DNA of 64,000 bases from Acidobacteriaceae bacterium. Lineage in GTDB: Bacteria > Acidobacteriota > Terriglobia > Terriglobales > Acidobacteriaceae. The notes below the pieces were generated by a model. That model was not told the DNA's origin, made no database searches, and was given only the letters and a program-made list of their open reading frames with translations. Position numbers and translations under genes: made by a program. The stretch lies in NCBI GenBank assembly GCA_030041515.1, contig JASHNS010000117.1, forward strand, positions 1-64,000, written 5' to 3'. Shown here piece by piece: positions 18,143 through 28,167 of the stretch. The first letter of the stretch is position 1. Every line of letters begins with the position of its first letter.

Positions 18143-18586
18143 ATGCACAGCGTCGCCCGCGTCATCATCAACGCCACCCCCGCCACGATTTGGCAGGTTC
18201 TGGCCGACGTTGAGCGCTGGCCGCGGTGGACGCCCACTGTCCTCGACGTGCAGCCGCTCACCAACCACGGTTTCCACGTGGGATCGCGCTATCGCATCGT
18301 CCAGCCGAAGCTGCGCCCGGCTGTTTATGAGGTCACGGAGTGCGTGCCGCAGCGGGCGTTCGCCTGGGTGACCAGGGCCCCGGGCGCGACGATGATCGCC
18401 GACCACCGCATCAACGCCTGCGACGGCAACAGCGCGGAAGTGGAGCTGACATTTTCCACGGAAGGGCTGCTCGGCAGCCTGCTGGGCATGAAATACGCCA
18501 AGCTGATCACGGAGTATGTCCGGACCGAGGCGCGCAGTTTGAAGCTGCACTGCGAGTCCCCGCAGGCCGTCGCGGCTCCGGCGTAG
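18143..18586 (+). CDS. SRPBCC-family (polyketide cyclase/dehydrase-like) protein
   Basis: A 147-aa START/Bet v1-fold protein. VARVIINATPATIWQVLADVERWPRWTP is the canonical SRPBCC opening (I-x-ATP-x2-IW...W-x2-W), and HRINACDGNSAEVELTFSTEGLLGSLLG corresponds to the late strands before the long C-terminal helix. It binds an unidentified hydrophobic ligand. The start has CGAGGAGG upstream. It is convergent with the malic enzyme gene, three bases apart. Confidence 0.88.
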   Translation: MHSVARVIINATPATIWQVLADVERWPRWTPTVLDVQPLTNHGFHVGSRYRIVQPKLRPAVYEVTECVPQRAFAWVTRAPGATMIADHRINACDGNSAEVELTFSTEGLLGSLLGMKYAKLITEYVRTEARSLKLHCESPQAVAAPA

Positions 18587-18589
18587 GAA

Positions 18590-20293
18590 TTACTGTTCAC
18601 GCTCGTAGGGGACGTAGACCGGCTCCCACACATGCGCGGCGACCGTTGCGTCCACATCCTTCTCCTGCAGGGCGGACAGACCCTCGGCGATGGCCTGCCG
18701 CGCCACGGCTGCCGCAATCGTGCGGCTGATCTCCCGCGACTTCGCCATCGGCGGCAACAGATTCGCATTGGAGTCTTGTTCGACGGGCGACAGCTTCGCC
18801 AGGGCCCGGGCCGCGGTCATGATCATCGAGTCCGAGACTCGCCGCGCCTGCGCCGCGACAATGCCGAGGGCGAGCCCTGGGAAGACGTAGGAATTGTTCG
18901 TCTGATCGATACAAATTTCCCGGCCGCCCATTTTCACCGGCTCGAAGGGACTGCCCGTCCCGATGAGCGCCTTGCCGTTGGTCCACTTGAGAATGTCTTC
19001 CGGGACGGCCTCGCTCTTCGAGGTCGGGTTCGACAGCGGGAAGACGATCGGCCGTTCGCAATTCTTGGTCATCGCGCGCACAGCTTCTTCGGTGAACATC
19101 CCCGCTTTCGCGGCCACGCCGATCAGCACCGTGATTTTCCCGTTGCGGACCGTCTCTTCAAGGGTGATCTTCTTCGGGTCCTGGACCTGCCAGCCCTCGA
19201 CGTCGCTGCGCGGATGAACAAACTCCTTCTGTTCCGGGTGGATCCCCTCGGCGCCCTCGACCAGCAGTCCCGGACGGCCGATGGGATACACGCGGCCGCG
19301 CGCTTCCTGCTCGCTCATACCCTCATCCGCGAGCGCTCTCACGAAGAGGTTGGCGATGCCGATGCCCGCCGATCCAAAGCCGACGACGGCCACGCGCTGG
19401 TCGCGCAGCTTTGTTCCTGCCGCTTTCACCGCTGCCAGCAGGGTCGCCAGCACGACGGCGGCTGTCCCCTGAATGTCGTCATTGAAGGTGCAGAGGCGGT
19501 CGCGATAGCGCGCCAGCAGCCGCGCCGCGTTCGATCCGGCAAAGTCTTCCCACTGGAGGAGCACGTGCGGCCAGCGCTTTTGGACTGCAGAGACGAACCT
19601 CTCAATGAACGCGTCGTAGTCCGCGCCGCGGACGCGTTTGTGGCGCCAGCCGATGTAGAGCGGATTCTGGAGGCGCTCCTCGTTATCGGTGCCGACGTCG
19701 AGCAGGACCGGAAGGCAGTTCGCGTGATGGAGGCCGCCGAGGGCGGTGTAGAGAGCCATCTTGCCGATGGGGATGCCCATGCCACCAGCGCCCTGATCGC
19801 CGAGGCCCAGGATGCGCTCGCCGTCGCTGACGACAATGGCCTTCACCTCGTCGTAGCGCTTGTGCGCGAGCATCTGCTCCATCCGGTCTTTGTTGGGATA
19901 GCTGAGGAAGAGCCCGCGCGGCTTGCGCCAGATTTCGCTGAAGCGCTGACAACCCTCGCCCACGGTCGGCGTATAGACGATGGGCAGCATCTCGCGGACG
20001 TAGCGCGTGACCAGCGCGTAGAAGAGCGTCTCGTTGATGTCCTGGAGATCGCGGAGGAAGCTGTACTTCTCGAAGGGGGTTTCGAACTGATCGAAGACCT
20101 TCTTGCGGCGGACGATCTGCTCTTCCAGCGTGCCCACATGCGGCGGCAGCAGCCCATGCAGGCCGAAGAGGTCGCGCTCTTCTTCAGTGAAGGCAGTGCC
20201 CTTGTTCAGGCGCGGATTGTTGAGCAGAGCGTAGCCAGTGAGTTTGGTGCGGATCGTGGTATCGGGCATCGTGCAAGTCGCGGAATCCGGCAT
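18590..20293 (-). CDS. NAD-dependent malic enzyme
   Basis: A 567-aa large-form malic enzyme (malate to pyruvate and CO2). LPIVYTPTVGEGCQRFSEIWRKPRG holds the catalytic Tyr region, GLGDQGAGGMGIPIGKMALYTALGG and LLQWEDFAGSNAARLL the metal and malate contacts, and FNDDIQGTAAVVLA the metal-binding Asp pair. VVGFGSAGIGIANL is the NAD-binding Rossmann loop. Length and motifs fit the MaeA/eukaryotic-type enzyme, not the shorter MaeB form. ATG 20293 is chosen because GGAGG lies just upstream; the frame is open further. It links the TCA cycle to pyruvate. Confidence 0.95.
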   Translation of the reverse strand: MPDSATCTMPDTTIRTKLTGYALLNNPRLNKGTAFTEEERDLFGLHGLLPPHVGTLEEQIVRRKKVFDQFETPFEKYSFLRDLQDINETLFYALVTRYVREMLPIVYTPTVGEGCQRFSEIWRKPRGLFLSYPNKDRMEQMLAHKRYDEVKAIVVSDGERILGLGDQGAGGMGIPIGKMALYTALGGLHHANCLPVLLDVGTDNEERLQNPLYIGWRHKRVRGADYDAFIERFVSAVQKRWPHVLLQWEDFAGSNAARLLARYRDRLCTFNDDIQGTAAVVLATLLAAVKAAGTKLRDQRVAVVGFGSAGIGIANLFVRALADEGMSEQEARGRVYPIGRPGLLVEGAEGIHPEQKEFVHPRSDVEGWQVQDPKKITLEETVRNGKITVLIGVAAKAGMFTEEAVRAMTKNCERPIVFPLSNPTSKSEAVPEDILKWTNGKALIGTGSPFEPVKMGGREICIDQTNNSYVFPGLALGIVAAQARRVSDSMIMTAARALAKLSPVEQDSNANLLPPMAKSREISRTIAAAVARQAIAEGLSALQEKDVDATVAAHVWEPVYVPYEREQ

Positions 20294-20364
20294 AGAGACC
20301 TCCTCAGCAAGACTGTGCCGACCTCCACACGGGTCCGTGGGCACACTCCGGCAAACCTTCGAGC

Positions 20365-21117
20365 CTAGTCCTTGTCCACAGGGATGTCTGTGAGCATTGA
20401 CACATCCTCGGAGACCCCGGAAATGCCCCGCTTCGCCGCCAGCAGGTAACGCTCCGTCCGCAAGTTGCGGATGCGATCCTTCCCCACCCGTTGCAGCACG
20501 CCCTGCTGGGTGTGATGGCGGTTGAAGGCCTCGGCTTTGCGCTCGGCCAGCTCGCCCAGTTCCAGAGTCAGCGACCACGGCGTGGTGGGCGAATCCGTCA
20601 GGTCCGGACGATCGCGCACAGAGACAAACGGGGTGCTGGAAAAGTAGAGTTTCGAGGGCGACCAGGGCGGAAGGTCGCCAGGAAAAAGCTCCGTGCGGGC
20701 GGCCCAGTGGAAGGCCGCTGTCGCGACCGCGGAAATCATCGTGTGATCGCGGTGCAGGTTCACGCCGCCATCTGCGCCAAAGGTGAGCACGACATGTGGC
20801 CGCCAGCGCCGCATGCGGTCGACCACGATGGCCACCATCTCCTGAAAGCTCTGCTGGTAGAGCGCGCCGTCGGGAAAATGCAGAACCTCATGTTGGGTTA
20901 CGCCGAGAATCTCGCAGGCTGCGGCCATTTCCTTGCGCCGCACCTTGCCGAGGTTCTCACCCGCTGCGACGTCGCCGCGAAAGTGCGCCGCCTGGCCGTC
21001 AGTGAAGCACAACACGCGGGTTTGCGCTCCCGCCTGGTGCGCCAGCAGCAGCGCACCGCCAAAGGCACCGCTTTCGTCATCGGGGTGCGCCGTTACACAG
21101 AGGAGTCGATGGGGCAA
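20365..21117 (-). CDS. PIG-L family deacetylase
   Basis: A 250-aa LmbE/PIG-L zinc deacetylase. The motif AHPDDE (residues 10-15) and the later NLHRDHT supply zinc ligands and the catalytic Asp. VVLTFGADGGVN is the conserved central strand. The family includes N-acetylglucosaminyl-PI, mycothiol (MshB) and bacillithiol (BshB) deacetylases; which substrate applies here is unknown. The start overlaps the 3' end of rnhB by 25 bases on the same strand, suggesting a joint transcript rnhB to PIG-L. Confidence 0.9.
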   Translation of the reverse strand: MPHRLLCVTAHPDDESGAFGGALLLAHQAGAQTRVLCFTDGQAAHFRGDVAAGENLGKVRRKEMAAACEILGVTQHEVLHFPDGALYQQSFQEMVAIVVDRMRRWRPHVVLTFGADGGVNLHRDHTMISAVATAAFHWAARTELFPGDLPPWSPSKLYFSSTPFVSVRDRPDLTDSPTTPWSLTLELGELAERKAEAFNRHHTQQGVLQRVGKDRIRNLRTERYLLAAKRGISGVSEDVSMLTDIPVDKD

Positions 21118-21869
21118 ATGGCTTCATCCTCGACAGGAAATTCCTCCCAGGGCAGCTCGGTCTGCGCCACAGGGGTGAAGCTTTTTCGATGCAGGGGGCA
21201 GGGCCCAAGATTCTTCAGCGCCGCGCGGTGCTCCGGCGTGGCGTAGCCCTTATGCGAGGCGAGACCGTAGCCGGGATACTCGCGATCCAACTCGCACATG
21301 CGCCGGTCGCGGTAAACCTTGGCCACCACGGAGGCCGCGGCGATGGAGATGCTGAGCGAATCGCCGTAGATGATGCTGGTCTGCGCATGCGACAGGTCAA
21401 GGCGCATCGCATCGATGAGGAGATGATCGGGTTGCGGGACCAGGCGCAGCACCGCGGCGGTCATGGCCATGCGCGACGCCTGATAGATGTTGACGCGATC
21501 GATGGTCTCGGCGTCGACTTCCTCGATCGCCAGGCAGATCGCGCGCGCTTCGACGATCATTGCCAGACGCTCGCGGTCTTCCTGCAGCAGTTGCTTGGAG
21601 TCGCGCAGGCCGCGAATGCGCGTCTCCGGGGGCAGAATCACGGCGGCGGCGACGACGGGGCCGAAGAGCGCGCCGCGACCGACCTCATCGACGCCTGCGA
21701 TCAGGGCCGCTCCCTGAGCGCGCGCCAGCTTTTCGTATTTGTTGCCGCAGGTGAGCGAGCGCAGCATGCGCATTTTGCGCGTCGCGGCGGAAACATCGTC
21801 GTCCCCGGCGCGCTTTCGGCCCGACTTCAACGCCTGTTTGCCGGCGCCCGGCTGCGCACCACGCTCCAT
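21093..21869 (-). CDS. rnhB: Ribonuclease HII
   Basis: A 258-aa RNase HII, removing RNA from RNA-DNA hybrids and misincorporated ribonucleotides. AGVDEVGRGALFGPVVAAAVIL carries the first catalytic Asp and Glu; LLIDAMRLD and VVAKVYRDRRM carry the other two acidic residues; GYGLASHKGYATPEH is a family signature. An N-terminal extension of about 50 residues rich in Lys and Arg precedes the core. ATG 21869 is preferred over an open upstream stretch; a start nearer the core (MRMLRSL) is possible. Confidence 0.93.
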   Translation of the reverse strand: MERGAQPGAGKQALKSGRKRAGDDDVSAATRKMRMLRSLTCGNKYEKLARAQGAALIAGVDEVGRGALFGPVVAAAVILPPETRIRGLRDSKQLLQEDRERLAMIVEARAICLAIEEVDAETIDRVNIYQASRMAMTAAVLRLVPQPDHLLIDAMRLDLSHAQTSIIYGDSLSISIAAASVVAKVYRDRRMCELDREYPGYGLASHKGYATPEHRAALKNLGPCPLHRKSFTPVAQTELPWEEFPVEDEAICPIDSSV

Positions 21870-22003
21870 GCCCCGAGTGTACCGCCGCAAGTTGTGAGGA
21901 TGGCCGTGGAAAACGGGACGCCCCACCGGAAACACACGCTCCCGAGCGCCAGTGACCGCGCTGTCCCATGTAATCGCGAGGCCGGAAGCGGGCCGGCAGG
22001 ACG

Positions 22004-22546
22004 TTATTGCCAGCCTCGCGGCAGCTCGATGTTGTAGTGATGGATGTAATCGGAAAACTCCAGGCCGCGGATCCGCGCCAGCCGCTGATTCACGAACTCC
22101 GTCAGCTTGTCGTGGGTTTCCAGATCGTCGAGGTCGAGATCGTAGTGCATGGGATCTTCAGAGATGTCGAATTCCTCGACCGCCGCGCTGTGCGCGGGAA
22201 CAGTTGTGTCCTGATCCCACAGCACCGAATCCACTTCTTTCAGCTGTCCGCTGGGCGTCTTTCGCATCAGCTCGGAGGAGCCGGGCGGGGGCAGACGGTA
22301 CTTGTCGCCGGTGTTGTTCGTCAGCCGGTAGGTCAGGATCAGGTGCACGCTTCTCTGGCCCTTTTTCACGGTCAGGTTCAAAAACTGGGCGGTGACGGCG
22401 TTGTCATTCCAGGGCTTGTCGCTCGAGTGGCGCACCGCGGCCCAGGTGACAGCGGCCACGATAACGATCGCCGCTCCCAGCAGCGCGCTCGTTGGCACGC
22501 CTGTCCGTATCTTCGCCGGGCTTCCGGGATGCAGTTCCTCGGGCAT
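22004..22546 (-). CDS. Hypothetical single-pass membrane protein
   Basis: A 180-aa protein with one transmembrane helix near the N terminus (about 21-38, ALLGAAIVIVAAVTWAAV), so it is anchored with a periplasmic domain. That domain contains VHLILTYRLTNNTGDKYRLP, a beta-sandwich-like stretch, and ends with an acidic then Tyr-rich segment (YDLDLDDLETHDKL, DYIHHYNIELPRGWQ). GAGGG lies upstream of the ATG. I do not recognise the family; the composition fits a conserved acidobacterial protein of unknown function. Confidence 0.75.
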   Translation of the reverse strand: MPEELHPGSPAKIRTGVPTSALLGAAIVIVAAVTWAAVRHSSDKPWNDNAVTAQFLNLTVKKGQRSVHLILTYRLTNNTGDKYRLPPPGSSELMRKTPSGQLKEVDSVLWDQDTTVPAHSAAVEEFDISEDPMHYDLDLDDLETHDKLTEFVNQRLARIRGLEFSDYIHHYNIELPRGWQ

Positions 22547-22636
22547 GGTCCCTCACTTCCTTCTGATGCCGTTACGGCTTCGAATCAGGATATGAGATGG
22601 TAACCCGAAATCCAGCGACAAGACGCGCCAACGCCC

Positions 22637-22656
22637 CGGCCCATACACAAGGGCCG
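22637..22656 (-). terminator. Weak hairpin downstream of rplS
   Basis: CGGCCC and GGGCCG (6-bp stem, 8-base loop) stand about 60 bases past the rplS stop. No T run follows on the minus strand, so this is at best a weak or factor-dependent terminator. Confidence 0.25.
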
Positions 22657-22717
22657 AGACGCCGCGATTCAACATTCACCGAATGATTTCCCAAAGGACG
22701 GCCTGGGCGGCCAGCCT

Positions 22718-23071
22718 CTAGGCCCGCTCGATTTCCTTCAGGCGTGCCGCCTTGCCGCGCAGGCCGCGCAGGTAGAACAGCCGAGCCCGACGCACCTTCG
22801 AGGAGCGGACCGTCTCCACTTTGTCGAGGACTTTGCTGTTGAAGGGAAAGATGCGCTCGACACCCTGGCCGAAACTCATCTTGCGCACGGTAAAGCTGCC
22901 CTGAGGGCCGTTCTTGCGGGCGATCACGACGCCCTCAAACGCCTGGAGACGTTCTTTATCGCCTTCCTTGATCTTTACCTGGACGCGCACCGTGTCGCCC
23001 GGCCCAAAGGGGGGCAGGTCGGTGCGGTTCAGCTTATCGGCAAGGCGCTGCATGACGGGGTGTATCGACAT
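22718..23071 (-). CDS. rplS: 50S ribosomal protein L19
   Basis: A 117-aa L19, a component of the 30S-50S interface. The sequence matches the family end to end: [27 protein letters not shown], then [38 protein letters not shown] and [26 protein letters not shown] precedes the ATG. In many bacteria rplS follows rpsP-rimM-trmD; those genes are not in this window, and the upstream neighbour here is rnhB-free intergenic DNA bordering the permease cluster. Confidence 0.97.
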   Translation of the reverse strand: MSIHPVMQRLADKLNRTDLPPFGPGDTVRVQVKIKEGDKERLQAFEGVVIARKNGPQGSFTVRKMSFGQGVERIFPFNSKVLDKVETVRSSKVRRARLFYLRGLRGKAARLKEIERA

Positions 23072-23168
23072 AGCGTTTTTCCTGATGGAGATTGCGAATC
23101 TTCAGTTTACAGGAAAATCCACGATTCCTGGGATCCGCGCCCGAAATCCCGCTGGAGCGCGGCCCTCC

Positions 23169-25607
23169 TCACTCATCCCGCAGCAAAATCATCGGGTCAA
23201 CGACCAGCGCGCGCCGGGCCGGAATCCATGAAGCGATCAGACCCAGCGCCAGCATCGTCACGATCACGCCGCCCAGGACGACAGGATCTTTTGGCGTCGC
23301 CTGGTACACGATGTAGCCCAGCACCCTGGCGAACAGAACGCCGCCGATGAGCCCCAGGGCTGACCCAATCGCCAGCAATCGGAAGGCTCGTCCCAACGCG
23401 GCGCGCAGAACTTCCTGCTGCCCCGCGCCCAGTGCCACGCGAATTCCCAGCTCTCGCAGGCGCTTGCTCACCACGTACGAGGCCATGCCGAAGAGTCCCG
23501 TCACCGCCAGCATGGCGCCCAGCAGACCCAGCACGCCGAGCGCCACGGTGGCCACGCGCGCCGGGAACAACGCCGAATCCATCTGGTTGTTCCAGGTCTG
23601 GATGGTCAGCGGCAAAGCGGGGTCGATTCCATGCAGGGTCCGCTCCAGAGCTCCCGCAACCTCCTGCGGATCGCGTTCGGAGCGCACCATCAGGTAAAAC
23701 TGGCGGTCCGTTTGCTGCAGGATGGGGAAGAAGATTGCGGCCTGGCGGCTCTCGGTGAGCGATTCGTACTCTCCGTCCTCGACTACCCCGACCACCTGCA
23801 TCCGGGTTCCGTTCCAAACCTTGAAGTCGCTCCCGATTGCTTTCTGAACGGAGCCAAACACTCTGCGCGCGAACTCCTCGTTGACGATGGCCACGGTGGG
23901 CGCCTTCGGATCGTCGTGCCAGGTAAAGCTGCGGCCAGCGATCAGCACCGTACCGGCGGTCCGGAAGAATCCAGGGGAGACATTGTAGGTGTAGGCGTCG
24001 GTCGCCGAATTCGAAGGCCGAAAATCGGTGACGCTCTCACGGAATGCATCGGTTTCGCTGCCGCCGCCCAGCTCGAGAGGCAGGTCATTCGCATAAGCCG
24101 CGGAAGAGACCCCGGGAATGCCAGCTGCCGCATCGCGCATGTGGCGCTCCATCTGGACGGCCTGATCGCCGTGGTACCCCGCCATGTGCAGATCGACGGT
24201 CACCAGCATCACGTGATTGGGATCGAATCCGAAACTGGTATGCAGCGAGCGCACCAGCCCGCGCACGGCGACCAGCGACGAAGTGACGAGCACTGCGCAA
24301 ATCGCAATCTGGCCGGCCAGCAGCAGATCGCGCACCGTGAACCGGCGCGATGTGGCGAGTCCGATTCCCCCGGCGCGAATAATCTGATACGGATCGGAGC
24401 GCAGGATCTGCCGCACCGGCACCAGCCCGAACAGGAATCCGCTGGCCAGCGCCAACCCCAGCGCGACGGCATAGGTGGTCAGATCCGGATTCACCGGCAC
24501 ATTGATAGGCAGATTCGGAATGGGCCGCCACGCGCTCAGCCAGCGCAGGATCGTTATGCCGCCCAACAACCCGAGCGCGCCACCGATGAGCGCCACCAGC
24601 ACCGCCTCGGTCAGCAGTTGCCGCACCACCAGCCTGCGCCGGGAGCCGAGCGCCATGCGCACGGCAATCTCTTTCGCGCGGTCGGCTGCCCGCGCCGCAA
24701 ACAGGCTGCCCAGGTTGGCGCAGGCCGCCAGCAGGATCAGCCCCGCGAGCAGCATCATGCCCGCCATGAACATGCGCGCCGGCTGCCCAAAGTAGTCGCC
24801 GACCAGCCCCGGCTTCGCCAGCACGAGCGAAAGCTTCTCGTCGCTGCTCGGATACGCCTTCGCCAGCGACGCCGCGATCGTATTCAGGTCCGCCGTCGCC
24901 CGCGCCGGCGTCACGCCCGGTTTCAGGTGACCGATGATCCACATAAAGTGGTCGCCGCGATCATCGAGGCCGTTCCACCCCGCGATCTCCTGTTGATCGA
25001 CGAGGGGCGCCCACAAGTCCGGAACAAAGAACATCTCGGTGCCGCGAAAATCGGGCGGCGCCACCCCGATCACCGTGAACGGGTGGGTGTTTAATTGCAG
25101 CGACTTCCCAATAATTCCACGGTCACCGTTGAAATGGCTGTGCCAGTAAGCGTAGCTGAGCACGACATCCGGAACGCTGTTGTTTCCCTTTTCTTCGGCG
25201 GCATGGAAGAAGCGTCCGAGATACGGCTGAATGCCCAGCGCGTCGAAGTAGTTTCCGGTGACCAGGTACGGCCACACCACGGAGGGATTCCCACGTCCGG
25301 TATCCAGCCCGGCTGAGCCCATAATGTCGTAGCCAATCAGGCTCCGGAAGCTGCGGTTGCGGTCCCGCAGGTCGAGGTAGTCCTTGTAGGACTGCGAAGG
25401 AGTGCGGTCCCCATTGGTTTCGCGGATCTCGAGCATGTACAGGCTCCGCGCCTGCGGAATCTTCAGCGGATGCAGCACCAGCGCGTTGAGCACGCTGAAG
25501 ACGATCGCATTGGCGCCGATGCCGAGCGCCAAGGTCACGATCGCCGTCAGCGCAAATCCCGGGGACTTGCGCAGTTGTCGCGCCGCATATCGAAAATCCG
25601 CCATCAT
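23169..25607 (-). CDS. ADOP-type orphan ABC permease 1 (MacB/FtsX-like)
   Basis: An 812-aa MacB-like permease carrying two permease units in one chain. It opens with DFRYAARQLRKSPGFALTAIVTLALGIGANAIVFSVLNALVLHPL (first TM helix plus MacB periplasmic-core start), followed by a large extracytoplasmic domain, a cluster of TM helices around 290-430 and a second periplasmic domain. The last TM set ends SWIPARRALVVDPMILLRDE. No Walker A motif or separate ATPase gene is nearby. Acidobacterial 'duplicated orphan permeases' have this build; their substrates are unknown. GGAGGGAGAGC precedes the ATG. It is closest to permease 4 (same length, near-identical blocks such as LGSLFAARAADRAKEIA). Confidence 0.9.
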   Translation of the reverse strand: MMADFRYAARQLRKSPGFALTAIVTLALGIGANAIVFSVLNALVLHPLKIPQARSLYMLEIRETNGDRTPSQSYKDYLDLRDRNRSFRSLIGYDIMGSAGLDTGRGNPSVVWPYLVTGNYFDALGIQPYLGRFFHAAEEKGNNSVPDVVLSYAYWHSHFNGDRGIIGKSLQLNTHPFTVIGVAPPDFRGTEMFFVPDLWAPLVDQQEIAGWNGLDDRGDHFMWIIGHLKPGVTPARATADLNTIAASLAKAYPSSDEKLSLVLAKPGLVGDYFGQPARMFMAGMMLLAGLILLAACANLGSLFAARAADRAKEIAVRMALGSRRRLVVRQLLTEAVLVALIGGALGLLGGITILRWLSAWRPIPNLPINVPVNPDLTTYAVALGLALASGFLFGLVPVRQILRSDPYQIIRAGGIGLATSRRFTVRDLLLAGQIAICAVLVTSSLVAVRGLVRSLHTSFGFDPNHVMLVTVDLHMAGYHGDQAVQMERHMRDAAAGIPGVSSAAYANDLPLELGGGSETDAFRESVTDFRPSNSATDAYTYNVSPGFFRTAGTVLIAGRSFTWHDDPKAPTVAIVNEEFARRVFGSVQKAIGSDFKVWNGTRMQVVGVVEDGEYESLTESRQAAIFFPILQQTDRQFYLMVRSERDPQEVAGALERTLHGIDPALPLTIQTWNNQMDSALFPARVATVALGVLGLLGAMLAVTGLFGMASYVVSKRLRELGIRVALGAGQQEVLRAALGRAFRLLAIGSALGLIGGVLFARVLGYIVYQATPKDPVVLGGVIVTMLALGLIASWIPARRALVVDPMILLRDE

Positions 25608-25684
25608 GCTCTCCCTCCAACTTTCCGATCACTGGCCCATTCGCCGCCCGATGTTCAGCAGACCGCTTCTTCGTGGACCACCCC

Positions 25685-28072
25685 TTACTCGCTTCTCAGC
25701 ACCTCCAGCGGTTCGGCGTGCATGGCGCGGCGCGCGGGCACAATCGTTGCCAGCGCGGCCACCGCGCTCAGCATCACCGCGGCGACGGCGACTGCCGCGG
25801 CATGGCTGCCGCCCGGTCCCATCCACGACTTCAGCGCAACCAGCGTGGCCCACGCCATCGCTGCGCCCAGCAGGACACCGGCGAGGACTGGCCGCGAGGC
25901 GCTCGAGAACAGCAGCCGCACGATGCTGCCGCGGTTCGCGCCCAGGGCGATGCGAATCCCGAACTCCCGCTCCCGCCGGCTGACGGAATACGCCATGACT
26001 CCATAAACGCCAATGCTGGCCAGCAGCAGCGCCAGGCATCCCAGCAGCGCCGTCACCAGCATGGATGTCCGCTGACCGGCGAGCGCCTCATCGGAAAGAG
26101 TCTCCAGCGTGGTGACATTCGACACGGGCTGCTCCGGATCGATCGAAGCGACCGCATGACGCACCTCGCCGGACAAGGCCAGGGGATTCGCCGCCGCAAA
26201 GCGGGTGCGCACCACAAAGCTCAGTGCGGAGGGCGTGACCTGCGCAGCGCTCTGGTAGATCTGGAAGCCCACGGGCTCGGCCGGCCCGCTGAACCGGATG
26301 TCGCCCACCACGCCCACGACGGTCTCAGGGGCGTCTCCCATTTTCACGTATTTGCCGATCGGATTTTGCCCCGGCCACAGCTTTTTGGCCATCGCCTGAT
26401 TGATGATGACGACCTTCTGCGAGTCCGGCTGATCCTGCCCGGTGAAACTGCGTCCCTCAAGAATGGGCGCTTCCACGGCGCGGAAATATCCCGGCGTCAC
26501 GAAATGCATCTCAGCAAACGGGTTGTGCTCCGTCGTACTGGCGGGCTGACCTTCGTATTGGAAATCGCCGGACTGAGTGGCTCCCGAGAAGGGAGTATCA
26601 GAGCCTCCACCAACGGCACTCACTCCGGGAAGTGCGGACAGTTTGGTTTCGATGGCGTCGAAGAATCTCCGCTGATCCGCGGCTGTGGGATATCTCTGCG
26701 GGGAGAGCTGCACCGTCATCACGAGGGCATTGCGCGGATTCACTCCGGCATTCACCTGCAACAGCGTTACAAAATACAGCGCCATGCTGGTGGCCCCCGC
26801 CACCAGCAGCATCGACAAAGCGATTTCCGCCACGACCAAGGCAGCGCGCGTCCTGCCGTGCTCGCGCGACTCCGTCACGGTCCGTCCGGGCTGCAGCGCC
26901 GAGCGCTCGTCGCCGCGCACCACGCGCAGGCCGGGAATCAACCCAAAGAGCACGCCGGTAAGCACGCCCAGCAGCGTGGTGAACGCGAGCACGGCGCCGT
27001 CGAGCGGGACGCTGGAGGGCTGCACAAAATTCTTTGGCCACGCAGCAATCGGAATGTGCGTGAGTCCCAGCGCCACGGCCAGTCCGGCGGCCGCGCCGCC
27101 CAGCGAGAGCAGCAGGCTTTCCGCGAGGGTTTGGCGCAGGATGCGCCACGCTGTCGCGCCCAGCACGCGCCGCACGGCCAGTTCCCGGGCGCGGCTCGTC
27201 GCCCGCGCCAGCTGCATGTTCGCCAGGTTCACGCAGACGATCAGGAGGATGAAGCCCACCGCCCCGAGCAAGATCAGCATCACGGAGCGCAACTGGCCGA
27301 AATACACCTGGGCCAGCGGCTGCAGCGCCACGCCATGCTTGTTGTCGGGGAATTGGCGATCGATCTGCTTCTGAATACCCTGCAACTCGGCCAGCGCCTG
27401 ACCCAGGGTCACGCCGGGCCGCAGCAATCCCGTCACAAACAGATAATTCGTTCCGTGAACAACCCAGGGAGGACTGGGCTCGAGCGGCCTCCATACCTCG
27501 ACAGGATGATTGCCGCCCGGCTTCATCACCGGAACCACACCCACAATGGTGCAGGGCTTCCCATTCAGGTTCATGCCCTCGCCAAGGACGCCGGGATTGC
27601 CGCCCAGGTCCTTGCGCCAGAAGCCTTCCGCGAGGACGCAGACGGCCGCTGCTCCCTTCTCGTGCTCCGCCGGCAGAAACTGGCGCCCGAGGATGGGCGT
27701 CATCCCGAACATGCGCAGGTAGCCCTGGCTGGCCAGGCCGACGTTCACCATCTGCGGCTCACGGCTCTCCGCCGCGGACGGCGTCCAGACCATCGGGCTG
27801 GTCATTTCCGCGACCAGCTGCGAATAGCTCTTCGCCTGCGCCCGCCAGGCGATGAAATCCGGCCAGGAGACGGAAAACCACTTCCCCTCCGGATATAGGT
27901 TCTGGACGGCCACCATGCGGCTGGCATTTGGCCAGGACAGCCGCAGTGCTCCGCGAATGATGCTGAAGATCGCCGTATTCGCGCCAATGCCCAGCGCCAG
28001 CGTCACGATGGCCGTGATCGCAAACCCCGGGGACTTGCGCAATTGCCGCAGCGCATATCGAAAATCCGCCAC
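25685..28072 (-). CDS. ADOP-type orphan ABC permease 2
   Basis: A 795-aa MacB/FtsX-type protein, 77 bases upstream of permease 1 on the same strand. The N terminus MADFRYALRQLRKSPGFAITAIVTLALGIGANTAIFSIIRGAL places the first TM helix at about 18-40. The central TM block contains ILLGAVGFILLIVCVNLANMQLARATSRARELAVRRVLGA, the FtsX coupling-helix region normally contacting an ATPase. The protein ends with VVPARRAMHAEPLEVLRSE-like residues (ATIVPARRAMHAEPLEVLRS). It is diverged from its neighbours in the periplasmic domains. GTG start at 28072 with a GGAGGGAAG site upstream. Confidence 0.9.
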   Translation of the reverse strand: MADFRYALRQLRKSPGFAITAIVTLALGIGANTAIFSIIRGALRLSWPNASRMVAVQNLYPEGKWFSVSWPDFIAWRAQAKSYSQLVAEMTSPMVWTPSAAESREPQMVNVGLASQGYLRMFGMTPILGRQFLPAEHEKGAAAVCVLAEGFWRKDLGGNPGVLGEGMNLNGKPCTIVGVVPVMKPGGNHPVEVWRPLEPSPPWVVHGTNYLFVTGLLRPGVTLGQALAELQGIQKQIDRQFPDNKHGVALQPLAQVYFGQLRSVMLILLGAVGFILLIVCVNLANMQLARATSRARELAVRRVLGATAWRILRQTLAESLLLSLGGAAAGLAVALGLTHIPIAAWPKNFVQPSSVPLDGAVLAFTTLLGVLTGVLFGLIPGLRVVRGDERSALQPGRTVTESREHGRTRAALVVAEIALSMLLVAGATSMALYFVTLLQVNAGVNPRNALVMTVQLSPQRYPTAADQRRFFDAIETKLSALPGVSAVGGGSDTPFSGATQSGDFQYEGQPASTTEHNPFAEMHFVTPGYFRAVEAPILEGRSFTGQDQPDSQKVVIINQAMAKKLWPGQNPIGKYVKMGDAPETVVGVVGDIRFSGPAEPVGFQIYQSAAQVTPSALSFVVRTRFAAANPLALSGEVRHAVASIDPEQPVSNVTTLETLSDEALAGQRTSMLVTALLGCLALLLASIGVYGVMAYSVSRREREFGIRIALGANRGSIVRLLFSSASRPVLAGVLLGAAMAWATLVALKSWMGPGGSHAAAVAVAAVMLSAVAALATIVPARRAMHAEPLEVLRSE

Positions 28073-28167
28073 TGTCCGCTTCCCTCCGCTTCCTGCTGAC
28101 TTGCCAACTCGCCGACCGGCTGGCCGCTGTGTGGCCGGCTGAACTTCAGCCGACCCGACTTCAACTG